DNA of 64,000 bases from Bacteroidales bacterium (GCA_035353855.1 DAOQAK010000008.1:1-64000); one strand, 5' to 3'; positions 1 through 9,652 are shown, numbered from the stretch's first letter. Notes: a model not told the origin generated them from the letters alone. A program made the numbers and translations.

Positions 1-90
1 TTGGGATAATGATTATCTGTTAAAAATCCTAAAAAATTAAAATGCGTTTGCCCTGTACTGCTCCAGTTATTGTTTGGTTCATTGATAGAA

Positions 91-741
91 TTATAGTATT
101 AATGCTAGCATTATCAACCAACCAATTATATCAACTATTCCAATAATAAGACCAGCTATTGCTAATCCTTTTCCTTTCCATTTTGATGAGTCTTTTTTAA
201 TTTTTCCAAGTCCAATTGCACTGAATATAATAGCTAAAACTCCTAATATAAAACCAAAAAGAAATAGACCTATTAAACTTAAAATGAAACCAGTTAAAGC
301 AGATCCATTTGTCTTTGGATCGTCAGAATATGATGCAATCATTTTAGCCCCCTTTTTAAATTCAGATTTAAGAGTGGGTTTAACTTGCTTCTCTTTGTTT
401 GAAGATAATTCATTATTGCTTGGGACAAAGATATTTTTGTCTTTTTGTGTAATAATAATTTGATTATCGGCAACAGATGCAACCAAGTTATCATTAGACT
501 CATTTGTTACATTATCATTTTTGATTGTTCCATTTTCTGAAGTTTTAACTTTTATTGTTTCACTTTTTTTCGTTAATGATTCATTAGCTTTATTTGCCAA
601 TTCTGTTTTTTTGGAATTAGGGTTTCCTTTTTTCCATTGGACGTTGTAACCTGACAGATATTGCCTTTTTTCCATAGTACATGAGCCAAACATAATAGTG
701 GCTGCGAAAACGAAAATTAAAATTTTGTACATTTTTTTCAT
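91..741 (-). CDS. Lipoprotein with C-terminal DUF4190-like membrane domain
   Basis: A protein of about 216 aa. I start it at the ATG at 741, which places a hydrophobic signal directly in front of the lipobox MFGSC; the longer reading from 777 adds a polar stretch before the signal. After the lipidated Cys comes a low-complexity Asn/Lys/Ser-rich linker of about 110 residues. The C-terminal third holds two hydrophobic segments separated by a short basic loop (GKIKKDSSKWKGKGLAIAG), the pattern of DUF4190-type small membrane domains. Function is unknown. The next gene on the same strand is another small lipoprotein, but about 110 bases separate them, so co-transcription is uncertain. Confidence 0.75.
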   Translation of the reverse strand: MKKMYKILIFVFAATIMFGSCTMEKRQYLSGYNVQWKKGNPNSKKTELANKANESLTKKSETIKVKTSENGTIKNDNVTNESNDNLVASVADNQIIITQKDKNIFVPSNNELSSNKEKQVKPTLKSEFKKGAKMIASYSDDPKTNGSALTGFILSLIGLFLFGFILGVLAIIFSAIGLGKIKKDSSKWKGKGLAIAGLIIGIVDIIGWLIMLALIL

Positions 742-851
742 GATTGTTTTTAATTTTAAATTAATTGAATTATACATAAAGCTTCTCTGCCTTACGCCGT
801 TTTTTAAAGTGGTTTCTGGTATCCACTTGTTATTGTTTAAATAAAATGCGC

Positions 852-1073
852 TTACTCAGAAGTGCAAGTGCAAGTATATTCGGGGGATGGATAAAGCTCT
901 TTCATTGCAGCTTCGTAATCTTTAATTTCTTTAGGTGTAGCACAATATTCACCATAATCATACGCAAGTATGCCCGTAGCGTTATGGGTTGCAGTACAGT
1001 GTGTACACTTTTTACAAGATGTAACAGATAGTGCAATGAATGCAGCACAGGTTAAAATAATAATTTTTTTCAT
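852..1073 (-). CDS. Small Cys-rich lipoprotein
   Basis: A 73-aa protein starting MKKIIILTCAAFIALSVTSC, a good lipoprotein signal with its lipobox at VTSC. The mature part has closely spaced Cys and His residues (CKKCTHCTATHN, then YCATP and CTCTSE), which suggests metal binding or disulfides. The family is not recognised. Small ORFs on the opposite strand here look like shadows, because only this frame has a signal peptide. Confidence 0.65.
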   Translation of the reverse strand: MKKIIILTCAAFIALSVTSCKKCTHCTATHNATGILAYDYGEYCATPKEIKDYEAAMKELYPSPEYTCTCTSE

Positions 1074-1430
1074 GATTATTTTTTTTAGTTATATATTGAA
1101 TTTGATTTTTTCAACTCATTTGGCTTTTCGGTATCTGCCTCTTGCTTTTTAATGAATTTTCAGTCCTTAACCATTAGATTCGTGTTATGGAGGTTTGTAT
1201 TTTATCTTTTTTTTTTCATTTAATAATAATTTTTTGGACAAAAAAACAGCGTGGCCAAATTGCCTACCGTTATTGAGGTCCGACCAAGAACCTGCATCTC
1301 AAGTAAAGCAACGGTCACGCCTTGACGTGGCGTTTTTGCTTACTATCCTGAGATGCTTTGAAAATTTGGTCGGTTTCAATATCAGAAATCAACTAAACGC
1401 TATATTTTATTTTTCTTTAATTCTACACCT
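1074..1430. other. Gene-free stretch containing a long fold-back element
   Basis: No convincing gene was seen. A 96-codon plus-strand ORF (1195-1485) runs through an inverted repeat and into the antisense of the toxin gene, so I discount it. The notable content is the long imperfect inverted repeat at 1271-1381, listed separately. It is visibly richer in G and C than its surroundings. Confidence 0.6.
1271..1381. repeat. Long imperfect inverted repeat (fold-back element or structured RNA)
   Basis: Paired segments nest in order from outside to inside: TATTGA 1271-1276 with TCAATA 1376-1381; CCGACCAA 1280-1287 with TTGGTCGG 1366-1373; GCATCTCA 1294-1301 with TGAGATGC 1349-1356; AAGCA 1306-1310 with TGCTT 1337-1341; GTCACG 1314-1319 with CGTGGC 1326-1331 (one T-G pair). 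The loop is CCTTGA. The nesting is consistent over about 110 bases, which is hard to explain by chance. It could be a MITE-like fold-back element or a structured RNA. No flanking target duplication is evident. Confidence 0.6.
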
Positions 1431-1730
1431 TTATGATTTTATTTTTTCAGGATTTTGTCTACAGTCAAATACTTTCATTATATAAATCTCTTTTTCGGTA
1501 AGCTTGTAAATAATTTTATAATTACTTGTTACAAGATACCTGTATTCTCCTTTTTTATGTATTAATAATTCTTCAATTTGTCCTTTTCGTGGTTGCTTTT
1601 GTAAATTTTTTGCAGAAGAAAAAATCCTATTTTTAATATTTTTTGCTACACGTAATGAAGCTTTTAATTTATAGTATTTATAAATTAATTTTGTTTCTTC
1701 GAGAGCTTCGTGAGTCCAGATTATTTTCAT
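1431..1730 (-). CDS. RelE/ParE-family toxin
   Basis: About 99 aa, beginning MKIIWTHEALEETKLIYKYY from the ATG at 1730. This start leaves a short gap after the antitoxin; a longer start at 1745 would overlap the antitoxin stop. The pattern fits the RelE/ParE fold: an N-terminal beta strand followed by helices, a basic central region, then EYRYLVTSNYKIIYKL and the C-terminal strand with IMKVFDCRQNPEKI. Family members act as mRNA interferases or gyrase poisons; I cannot tell which this is. It is encoded directly downstream of its likely antitoxin. Confidence 0.75.
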   Translation of the reverse strand: MKIIWTHEALEETKLIYKYYKLKASLRVAKNIKNRIFSSAKNLQKQPRKGQIEELLIHKKGEYRYLVTSNYKIIYKLTEKEIYIMKVFDCRQNPEKIKS

Positions 1731-1738
1731 AAAAATAT

Positions 1739-1975
1739 TTACCAATTCTCGGATTCTTTTTCCGCTTCATGCTGCGAATAAATCTTTCCTGATTTAATAT
1801 CTTTTTCTGCTCTATCTATGCTTGCATAAAATTCTTCAAGGCTCATAGGCTTAACTTTTTCTTTTGTAATAGTCAAATAAGTCTTGCGTATTTTATCCAT
1901 CTTACTGATAATATTCGTATCGCTCATTTGAGCAATCCATTCAATCAGTTCAAGCTTTTTAATTTGTATGTTCAT
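1739..1975 (-). CDS. Antitoxin of a ParE/RelE-type pair
   Basis: A 78-aa charged, largely helical protein (MNIQIKKLELIEWIAQMSD, later MSLEEFYASIDRAEKDIKSG). Size, charge and position just upstream of a ParE-like toxin fit an antitoxin. The form LELIEWIAQMSD resembles small Bacteroidota antitoxins that precede ParE-like toxins. A promoter with well-spaced boxes lies at 2016-2047. Assignment rests mainly on context. Confidence 0.65.
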   Translation of the reverse strand: MNIQIKKLELIEWIAQMSDTNIISKMDKIRKTYLTITKEKVKPMSLEEFYASIDRAEKDIKSGKIYSQHEAEKESENW

Positions 1976-2514
1976 TTTTAAATATTTTTTTATAAAATAT
2001 CCGAATTTTGTATAACAAAAATAAGCAAAGATTCATAATCCTGCAAATAAAAAATGGGATAGCTCCTTCGACTACGTTCAGGATAAACTTCACGCCAACG
2101 GCGGAAAAGTGTAGTGGGGTAAAAATTCAAACTCTTAAGTCGGCTTGTGAGTCGGAGCATTGTATTATCTGTCTTTTGTCTGTAGAGATTGCTTTTTGAA
2201 TTACAGTAATCCGTTTTTGCTTTTGCTTCAATTTCATTTTCAAACCTTCATAAATTATACAAATATACACAAACATGATATAAAACAACAAATTTATGAA
2301 GGTTCACGAGCAGGCTTGTGTTGCGGTGGTGGGAGCGAGTAACAAAAAAAATTTAAAGTTTTATAGAAGAAATATATAAAATTACAATTCCATTTTTTCC
2401 TATTAATTGAATCTTAATGTTAATAGTTTATTACAGTTTCAAAATAATTTATAAATTAGCAATTCTTACAATAAATAAGGTATAAATAAGTTTATAGTTT
2501 ACTATTTTCGTTTT
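1976..2514. repeat. Gene-free stretch with repeat fragments and a 14-bp inverted repeat
   Basis: No supported gene. At about 2061-2085 there is a fragment of the dispersed motif ccttcgactacgttcagg, a common intergenic repeat type in Bacteroidota. At 2243-2256 and 2291-2304 a perfect 14-bp inverted repeat (AACCTTCATAAATT and its complement) is separated by 34 bases. Short ORFs here carry no recognisable features. Confidence 0.55.
2016..2047 (-). promoter_or_regulatory. Bacteroidota-type promoter for the toxin-antitoxin pair
   Basis: On the minus strand a TTTG (2044-2047) lies 20 bases upstream of TATTTTTG (2016-2023), matching the -33/-7 pattern of this phylum. Transcription would start near 2012, about 37 bases before the antitoxin ATG. 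Confidence 0.5.
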
Positions 2515-5500
2515 GTGAAAATTAAACAACTTCATATTCTCCGTATTATTTTTTTAGCAGTAATGCCGTGGCTTGCTGTTCCTGCATTTCCGCAGTTTTA
2601 CAGTGGTTCGCAGCAAACCTTTGGGAAAAACCGTGTTCAGTTTATTGATAAATTCTGGACTTTCTATCGCTTTGATAAATTCGATACTTATTTTTACCTC
2701 GGTGGAAAATCACTGGCTGTATTTACTGCAAAGTTTGCTGAAGATAATATCAATGCAATAGAAAAAAAACTTGACTATAACCTGGAAAATAAAATTCAGT
2801 TCATTATTTTCAATAAGCTTGCCGACCTGAAAGAAAGCAATATCGGGCTAACCAGCGAAACGCAATATAACATTGGCGGTATTACTCATATTGTAGGCTC
2901 AAAGGTTTTTATTTATTACAATGGCAACCATGAAGATTTTCAAAAACAAATAAAAGCCGGTATTGCTAAAATAATGCTGAATGAATTGATATACGGTGAA
3001 CAGATAACGGCTAAAATTAAAAACTCTACATTGCTTACTTTGCCCGACTGGTATACCGAAGGGCTTATATCATACATTTCGGATGACTGGAATACCGATA
3101 TTGATAATTATGTAAGAGACGGCATTTTAAGCGGCAGCTATGAAAAATTCAACAAGCTTGCCGGTGCTGATGCGGTATATGCAGGTCATTCCATATGGAA
3201 ATATATTGCAGAAAAATATGGTGAGGATAAAATCCCGAACATTATCTACATGACCAAAATAAGCAAAAGTGTTGAAACAGGATTTCTTTATGTACTGGGC
3301 GTTTCGTTCAAATCTTTTACAAGAGAATGGCTTGATTATTATGATAAAAAATATTATGATTTTGATAAAGAGCTGTCAATGCCACAGGTTAAGGCACTGT
3401 TCAAAACCCGCAAACATGGTAAAGTATTTCAGCATGTAAAGTTGAGCAATGACGGAAAATATCTTGCTTTTGTTACTAATACTTTAGGCAGGTACAAGGT
3501 TTGGCTTTACGATTTTGATAAGAAGAAATTAAAAAAACTTTATAAAGCCGAGCCTAAACTGGATGAAAAAACCGATTACTCTTTCCCTGTATTGGCGTGG
3601 CATCCATCAGGTAAAAGATTAGCTTTTATCTGTGAGAAAAAAGGTAAGATATTTTTGCGCTATTATAATATTGATGAGAAAAAATTTGAGATATTACGTT
3701 TATTTGAATTTCAGAAAATACTGGATTTTTCATATTCGCAAAACGGGAAGATGCTTGCCATGTCGGGTGTGATGAACGGACAGACCGATATTTATGTTTA
3801 TACGCTTGCATCGCATACCTATGAAAGAATTACTAAAGATATTTACGATGATCTGTCACCGGTATTTATAAATAATTCTTCTCAAATTGTTTTTAGTTCT
3901 AATCGTGATAACGATTCCATTAAGCCGGTTACCAAAGATTCTATTGTTATTCCCAAAGCAAAATACGACCTCTATCTTTATAATTTTTCTACGGGTAATA
4001 AATTATTAAGACGCATTACACAGACTCCTTCTGCAGATGAAAACAATATTGTGGATTTAGGGAACAATTATATTTCATACCTGAGCAATGCCAATGGAAT
4101 TCAAAATCGTTATGCAGCAAAGCTCGACAGCGCAATAAGTTTTATTGATACTACTACACACTACCGGTTTTTTTCAGTGATTTTCCCTCAAACCAATTTC
4201 TCGCGTAATATATCGGATTATGATATTTCACCGGAATCACATAAATGCAGCGAAGTGTTTTATAATAAAGGCTTATACAGCGTGTACCTGGAAGATATTA
4301 CCGAACCAGAAACTTCTTCGCTGAAATTAAAGAATTCTCCATATGTTCAGGAATTGTTAAGCGATACGATTCACAATGCTATAGTTAATCCTGCAATTGA
4401 AAATCAGAACGAGCCTGATAAAGGTCCAGTAAAGCACAAGCAGATAAAAAGTGTTTACACATCCGATACTTCAAAGCAAGGAGTTATTGATATCAATAAT
4501 TATGAATTCAACAACAATGAAAACCAGATGAAGAATAACACATATGTTACCGATACTATTAAGCCGAAATCTGATACTTTGAAGTTAAAAGAAAAAAATG
4601 CGAAACCCGGCTTTGTGCTTGCAAAGCAACAGAATTATGATGTGGAGTATTCGATTGATCAATTAGTGAATCAAATTGATTTCAGTTATCTAAATAACAC
4701 GTATCAGCCTTTTAGCGGTGCGAAATCGCCTATTTATATCAATCCCGGTTTTAACGCGCTCTTCAAAGTTGGTGTTAGTGATCTGCTGGAAGATTACAGA
4801 ATAACAGGCGGGGTAAGGTTTTCAGTTGATATCAGCAGCACGGAATATTTGCTAAGTTTTGAGAATTTGAAAAAAAGAATTGATAAACAATTGACCTTTC
4901 ACAGGCAAACACTTCAGGAAACCTATACTAATGCTGTAATAAAGACCACGACCAACCAGGGATTTTATATATTAAAATACCCATTCAGCCAGGTATTGGG
5001 GTTAAAGACCACAACACTGTTAAGAAACGATAGGGAAGTATATCTTTCAACAGATGTTAATAATCTTAAAGAACCTACTGTTTTCAAAACATGGGCAGGA
5101 CTAAAAGCCGAATTGATATTTGATAATACCCGCGAAAAAGGTACAAACCTTTACTATGGAACACGTTGGAAAATCTTTGCCGAATCATATAAACGATTGG
5201 ATACTAAAAATAAAATGTTAAATGTTGTGGGTGTCGATTATAGAAATTATCAGAAAATCAGTCGCACTTTTATTTGGGCAAACCGTTTTGCAGCAAGTAC
5301 TTCATTCGGTACACAAAAATTGGTTTATTATATGGGAGGTGTTGATAACTGGATGCTGCCGCGTCCAACATTCGATACAACCATTACTGTTGCGCGTGAT
5401 CAGAATTATGCATATCAAACATTGGCAACACCAATGCGCGGATTTATTCAGAACATAAGGAACGGCAATAGTTTTGCTTTAATAAATTCTGAATTACGAT

Positions 5501-5826
5501 TTCCTATTTTCCGCTATTTGATTAATCGTCCGCTTAAATCGGAATTCTTTAATAACTTCCAGATTGTTGGTTTTGGTGATATCGGCACTGCCTGGACGGG
5601 TAGCAATCCGTACTCTGATAAAAATTCACTTTACACAAGTACTGTTCAAAATGGCCCCATCACAGTTACTGTTACCACTCAGCAGGAGCCTATAGTTGGT
5701 GGTTACGGATTTGGATTAAGAACAAAATTACTGGGCTACTTTATCCGTGCCGACTGGGCATGGGGAGTAGAAGACGGAGTTGTAAATCCAAGACGATTTT
5801 ATTTATCCCTTAACCTCGATTTTTAA
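2515..5826 (+). CDS. Large secreted TolB-like propeller protein with C-terminal outer-membrane barrel
   Basis: An 1103-aa protein with a GTG start and a signal peptide (MKIKQLHILRIIFLAVMPWL, cut near AFPQF). The N-terminal 300 residues resemble the catalytically doubtful peptidase-like region often fused to PD40 propellers (LPDWYTEGLISYISDDW). Residues about 310-530 contain TolB/PD40-like repeats (LSNDGKYLAFVTN, LAWHPSGKRLAFICEK, YSQNGKMLAMSG, PVFINNSSQIVFSSNRDND). After a low-complexity linker the last 350 residues read as an outer-membrane beta-barrel ending in Phe (YLSLNLDF), like D15/surface-antigen barrels. Probably located in the outer membrane facing the periplasm. The substrate is unknown. 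The next gene follows after 10 bases. Confidence 0.8.
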   Translation: MKIKQLHILRIIFLAVMPWLAVPAFPQFYSGSQQTFGKNRVQFIDKFWTFYRFDKFDTYFYLGGKSLAVFTAKFAEDNINAIEKKLDYNLENKIQFIIFNKLADLKESNIGLTSETQYNIGGITHIVGSKVFIYYNGNHEDFQKQIKAGIAKIMLNELIYGEQITAKIKNSTLLTLPDWYTEGLISYISDDWNTDIDNYVRDGILSGSYEKFNKLAGADAVYAGHSIWKYIAEKYGEDKIPNIIYMTKISKSVETGFLYVLGVSFKSFTREWLDYYDKKYYDFDKELSMPQVKALFKTRKHGKVFQHVKLSNDGKYLAFVTNTLGRYKVWLYDFDKKKLKKLYKAEPKLDEKTDYSFPVLAWHPSGKRLAFICEKKGKIFLRYYNIDEKKFEILRLFEFQKILDFSYSQNGKMLAMSGVMNGQTDIYVYTLASHTYERITKDIYDDLSPVFINNSSQIVFSSNRDNDSIKPVTKDSIVIPKAKYDLYLYNFSTGNKLLRRITQTPSADENNIVDLGNNYISYLSNANGIQNRYAAKLDSAISFIDTTTHYRFFSVIFPQTNFSRNISDYDISPESHKCSEVFYNKGLYSVYLEDITEPETSSLKLKNSPYVQELLSDTIHNAIVNPAIENQNEPDKGPVKHKQIKSVYTSDTSKQGVIDINNYEFNNNENQMKNNTYVTDTIKPKSDTLKLKEKNAKPGFVLAKQQNYDVEYSIDQLVNQIDFSYLNNTYQPFSGAKSPIYINPGFNALFKVGVSDLLEDYRITGGVRFSVDISSTEYLLSFENLKKRIDKQLTFHRQTLQETYTNAVIKTTTNQGFYILKYPFSQVLGLKTTTLLRNDREVYLSTDVNNLKEPTVFKTWAGLKAELIFDNTREKGTNLYYGTRWKIFAESYKRLDTKNKMLNVVGVDYRNYQKISRTFIWANRFAASTSFGTQKLVYYMGGVDNWMLPRPTFDTTITVARDQNYAYQTLATPMRGFIQNIRNGNSFALINSELRFPIFRYLINRPLKSEFFNNFQIVGFGDIGTAWTGSNPYSDKNSLYTSTVQNGPITVTVTTQQEPIVGGYGFGLRTKLLGYFIRADWAWGVEDGVVNPRRFYLSLNLDF

Positions 5827-5836
5827 AAAAATCAAA

Positions 5837-7033
5837 ATGGGAAAACAACAGTTAAAAGAAAAAATAAAACAACTTTCAGAAAAATATTATCAGGAAGTTG
5901 TGTCTGTTCGCAGATATCTGCACACTATTCCTGAAATTGGATTTGAAGAATTTAAAACCTCAGGATATATCATCGGAAAATTGCGGGAATACCGGATCCC
6001 TTACCAGATGTGTGTTGCAAATACAGGAATTGTTGCAACCATTCACGGAAAAAATTCAAATAAAAAAACCATTGCACTTCGTGCTGACATGGATGCATTG
6101 CCGATTAATGAAGCTAATGAAATTCCATTCAAATCGAAACGTGAAGGATTTATGCATGCCTGCGGTCATGATGTACATATGTCGTGTTTGCTGGGTGCTG
6201 CAAGAATTTTGAGTGAACTCAAAAATGAATTTGAGGGAACCATAAAATTATTTTTTCAACCTTCGGAAGAAAAATTTCCGGGTGGCGCTCTTGCAATGAT
6301 TGACGAGGGCGTGATGGAAAATCCGAATGTGGAAAATGTTTTTGGTCAGCATGTGTTACCACAACTTGAAGTAGGGAAAGTTGGGCTAAAGCCCGGGAAA
6401 TACATGGCTTCTACTGATGAGCTATATCTTACGGTAAAAGGCAAAGGCGGGCATGCGGCTACTCCTGAGCTATACATAAACCCTTTGAATATTGCATCGG
6501 CAATTATACTTGAACTTCAAAAAGAATTTGAAAATAAAAAACCACAGGATACTCCATCGGTGCTTGCATTCGGAAGAATTATTGGTGAAGGCAAAACAAA
6601 TATAATCCCTGATGTTGTAAAACTTGAAGGTACTATACGTACATTCGATGAGAAATGGCGCAATAAAGCACATGGTATCATAAGAAAAACTTCGGCAGCC
6701 GTTGCAAAGAAAATGAAAGGCGGATGCGAAGTGCATATTGCCAAAGGTTACCCAACACTTGTAAATGACGAAAAGCTTACTGAAAAAACAAAAAAGCTTG
6801 CAATAGATTTTCTTGGCAAGAAAAATGTTGTCGACCTTGAAACGCGCATGACTGCTGAAGATTTTGCATATTTTGCTCAAAAAGTTCCATCTGTATTTTA
6901 TCGGCTGGGAGTGCGAAATGAAAAAGAAAAAAATATTTCCAACTTACATACTTCAACATTTAATGTTGATGAAAGCTGCATGATTACCGGAACAGGACTG
7001 ATGGTGTGGCTTGCCGTAAATCAATTGGAATAA
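5837..7033 (+). CDS. M20 family amidohydrolase (N-acyl amino acid/hippurate hydrolase type)
   Basis: A 398-aa protein of typical length for M20D amidohydrolases. The metal-binding motifs are present: ALRADMDALPI, HACGHDVHMSCLLGAA, FQPSEEKFPGGALAMIDEGV and GQHVLPQLEVGKVG, with a C-terminal His in NLHTSTFNVDE. The dimerisation-domain segment GKGGHAATPELYINPL is also recognisable. These enzymes cleave N-acyl or benzoyl amide bonds of amino acids in the cytoplasm. Located 10 bases after the propeller/barrel gene, so probably co-transcribed. Its stop lies 2 bases from the stop of the convergent gene. Confidence 0.9.
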   Translation: MGKQQLKEKIKQLSEKYYQEVVSVRRYLHTIPEIGFEEFKTSGYIIGKLREYRIPYQMCVANTGIVATIHGKNSNKKTIALRADMDALPINEANEIPFKSKREGFMHACGHDVHMSCLLGAARILSELKNEFEGTIKLFFQPSEEKFPGGALAMIDEGVMENPNVENVFGQHVLPQLEVGKVGLKPGKYMASTDELYLTVKGKGGHAATPELYINPLNIASAIILELQKEFENKKPQDTPSVLAFGRIIGEGKTNIIPDVVKLEGTIRTFDEKWRNKAHGIIRKTSAAVAKKMKGGCEVHIAKGYPTLVNDEKLTEKTKKLAIDFLGKKNVVDLETRMTAEDFAYFAQKVPSVFYRLGVRNEKEKNISNLHTSTFNVDESCMITGTGLMVWLAVNQLE

Positions 7034-7035
7034 AA

Positions 7036-9552
7036 TTATTCTTTTATAAATCTTATTACAGTGATGTTATTTTCATTCATCACTTTTAAAAAATAAATAC
7101 CTTTTTGCAGATCGCTTATACCGACAAGTGTTTTACCCGTTGATGCGGAAGTATTTTGTTCGATAATTTTTTGTCCTTCTACATTGTAAATGCTAACATT
7201 ATTTTTTTCTGAAGCATCCGTAAATTCAATGGTAATATTATCGTCTGCCGGATTCGGATAAATTCTCATTCCCTGTATCCCTTTGATATCGCTTAATCCG
7301 ACAATAGTAATATGAATTGCATTAGATGTATCCGAACCACAACTGTTGGTTACTATAGAAAAATAATCACCTGAAACGGAAGGTGTGCAAACATAATCGG
7401 TATCGTTTGGAATGATAACCCCATTGCAATACCATTGATTGCCATAAAGCGTATCGGATATTAATGAATCACCACCTGCAGATAATGATATTACGGGATT
7501 GTTCGGGGCAGTAAGGATATTTACAGTTACATTATCTGATACCGGGCAGTGATTGGCATCTTCGCCCGATACATTATACGATGATGATATTGTTGGTATA
7601 AGTGTAATACACTGATCGTGCGAACCGTTGAACCATATATATTCTGTGCATCCGCTGGCACATAATGTAATACTTTGTCCTAAGCATATTGTTGTATCTT
7701 TTCCGGCATTAACTTCACATGCACTTTTTATGTAAATGGTAACTTCATCAGTAGCGGTGCATCCGTAGCAATTAGTAGCAGTAACAGTATATGTTATTGT
7801 TGAAGTTGGGTAAACCATTATGGTTTCAGTATTCAGATTATTATAGCTCCAGAGGTATGAAGTATTATTGCAGCCGCCACTTGCTGTCAGGTAAATTCTT
7901 CCGCCTGAGCATGTATAAACATCTGCACCTGCATTTGCAATAGCCTGTTGATTGGTAAAAGATATTATGGTATCGAGCGGAGTTACACATCCTGTAACAG
8001 TATTGGTAGCCGTAATGGTGTAATCAGATGATATATCAGCATCATTAATTTCAAATACAACCGTGTCGCCATTGCCAACCTGTGGACTGCCATATACATC
8101 CCCATTTTCATAAAGCTGATAGTTTATTCCGATTTGAGAATTATTTAAATTGATTTGTGCTGTACCGTTTTTACAAATTGAATCAACAACATCAACGTTT
8201 AATGAAGAATTACAATTCATATGGTAAAGAGCCTGTATTTCAGTTTCGTTCAATGCACGATTGTATACACGAACTTCATCCATTTTCCCATTAAAGAAAC
8301 GATTGGAATAATCTTTTTGTTTTCCCATTGCAAACATTGTATTATCATAGGAAATGCTGCCAGTCCATGCAACAGATGTGGAAGGTTGAAGTACGCCGTT
8401 GTAATATATTTTACCGTTTTCGTTTGCTTTTCTAGTTGCAACAATTTGTACCCATCGGTTAAGCGGAACCTGTGAGTTGGCATTGGTAACATGCCATGAG
8501 CCGTCGCCTATCTGGAAATGTATATGTCCAGCAGGACATGTTTGTCCATCGGAATCTGTTCTGCCATCAAGGAAAATAGTAACACCACGGTATCCACAAT
8601 TATCACATTGGCTTCCGGCTATCAATCCTAATGTGTTTGAAGCTGGGTATTGAGTTACATATATCCATGCACTCAATGTAATTTCATTTTGAATTTGCAG
8701 TGAAGCAGGAACAGGTTCACCAACAAGAATACTATCGTTAATCCCATCGAAGTTATAAGCGCTGTTTAAATTTCCGCAACTGTCGTTTACTAAAGTAGCA
8801 CCATAAACAGTTCCATTATTTCCATTTCCGCTTTCGTCATTTGCATTTCCGTTAAACGGATAATATGCAACCAATCCTTCGGTAAGAATTTTATCTCCTA
8901 AATTAGCAGGAGAAGCATTAACAGTTACCGAAACGCTTGAAGATGCTGTATTGCTTGAATAGTCAGTAACAGTAACGGTATAAGAACCCGATGCCGTTGT
9001 GGGAGTATTTAAAATTTCCGGGTTTTGTTCATTTGATGAAAAACTATTTGGTCCTGCCCAATTATAATTTAATACAGTTGCATTATTTATTTCTTCAGTT
9101 AGCTGAACATATATTTTACTTCCATCTGCATTGCAACATCCGCCATCAGTTACCAGGCTTGCGTATGTGGGATTTGACGAATAAGGAAAAGTAGGTGTAT
9201 ACGATACCCCAACAGGATGAATACTTACATAGTTGCCGGTTGATTCAACTACTTTTCCATTGCCATTACAATCGTATTGAATTTTATAATGACCATCAAC
9301 AGCCCATCCGAAAGGACTTTCGAATATTCCCGGTGATGACAACAAACAGCAGTCCCAGTCGTAAACTGTTGCGTAGCGATAATATTTGTTAGAACCGTCA
9401 AGTGCTTTAATTCCTTTACAAGTTACAGTTGATGTAAGGATTAGCGTATCGCCTGAACATATAGGTGAGTTGCTTGATGCAGTAATGCTTAATTGAGCAA
9501 AAGAATTTATGTGAAAGAAAATAATGATAAATAGTATGGAAATATTTTTCAT
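7036..9552 (-). CDS. Secreted LamG/Ig-like protein with T9SS type A sorting domain
   Basis: An 838-aa protein with a signal peptide (MKNISILFIIIFFHINSFAQ). It contains Ig-like segments near the N terminus (SITASSNSPICSGDTLILTS), then a LamG/concanavalin-like lectin domain at about 225-445 (GLVAYYPFNGNANDESGNGN through ALNETEIQALYHMN). Cys-rich Ig/SprB-like modules follow (CSGGRIYLTASGGC, CLGQSITLCASGC). It ends with a T9SS C-terminal domain (MRIYPNPADDNITIEF ... GIYFLKVMNENN). This predicts export by the type IX system and surface attachment or release. The role is probably adhesion or glycan binding; no enzyme domain is evident. Confidence 0.85.
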   Translation of the reverse strand: MKNISILFIIIFFHINSFAQLSITASSNSPICSGDTLILTSTVTCKGIKALDGSNKYYRYATVYDWDCCLLSSPGIFESPFGWAVDGHYKIQYDCNGNGKVVESTGNYVSIHPVGVSYTPTFPYSSNPTYASLVTDGGCCNADGSKIYVQLTEEINNATVLNYNWAGPNSFSSNEQNPEILNTPTTASGSYTVTVTDYSSNTASSSVSVTVNASPANLGDKILTEGLVAYYPFNGNANDESGNGNNGTVYGATLVNDSCGNLNSAYNFDGINDSILVGEPVPASLQIQNEITLSAWIYVTQYPASNTLGLIAGSQCDNCGYRGVTIFLDGRTDSDGQTCPAGHIHFQIGDGSWHVTNANSQVPLNRWVQIVATRKANENGKIYYNGVLQPSTSVAWTGSISYDNTMFAMGKQKDYSNRFFNGKMDEVRVYNRALNETEIQALYHMNCNSSLNVDVVDSICKNGTAQINLNNSQIGINYQLYENGDVYGSPQVGNGDTVVFEINDADISSDYTITATNTVTGCVTPLDTIISFTNQQAIANAGADVYTCSGGRIYLTASGGCNNTSYLWSYNNLNTETIMVYPTSTITYTVTATNCYGCTATDEVTIYIKSACEVNAGKDTTICLGQSITLCASGCTEYIWFNGSHDQCITLIPTISSSYNVSGEDANHCPVSDNVTVNILTAPNNPVISLSAGGDSLISDTLYGNQWYCNGVIIPNDTDYVCTPSVSGDYFSIVTNSCGSDTSNAIHITIVGLSDIKGIQGMRIYPNPADDNITIEFTDASEKNNVSIYNVEGQKIIEQNTSASTGKTLVGISDLQKGIYFLKVMNENNITVIRFIKE

Positions 9553-9603
9553 GATATTAAATTTTAATTCAGTTATAGTAGAATCAATTTATATCGGTAA
9601 ACA

Positions 9604-9633
9604 CAAAGGTAATTAATAGTTAATTAAACCAAA
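9604..9633 (-). promoter_or_regulatory. Bacteroidota-type promoter of the LamG/T9SS gene
   Basis: Minus-strand TTTG (9630-9633), 18 bases, then TACCTTTG (9604-9611): a full match to -33 TTTG and -7 TAnnTTTG. The predicted start is near 9600, about 48 bases before the ATG at 9552. Confidence 0.6.
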
Positions 9634-9652
9634 ATATTTAAATAAGAAATAA

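Noticed and set aside
1..90. Possible end of a gene at the left edge
   Set aside because: A short open frame is present but too little sequence is visible to support a call.
1195..1485. 96-codon plus-strand ORF
   Set aside because: It crosses the long inverted repeat and runs into the antisense of the toxin gene; no signal or domain seen.
2008..2342. Two small plus-strand ORFs
   Set aside because: They lie in repeat-rich intergenic DNA and lack ribosome-binding sites or recognisable motifs.
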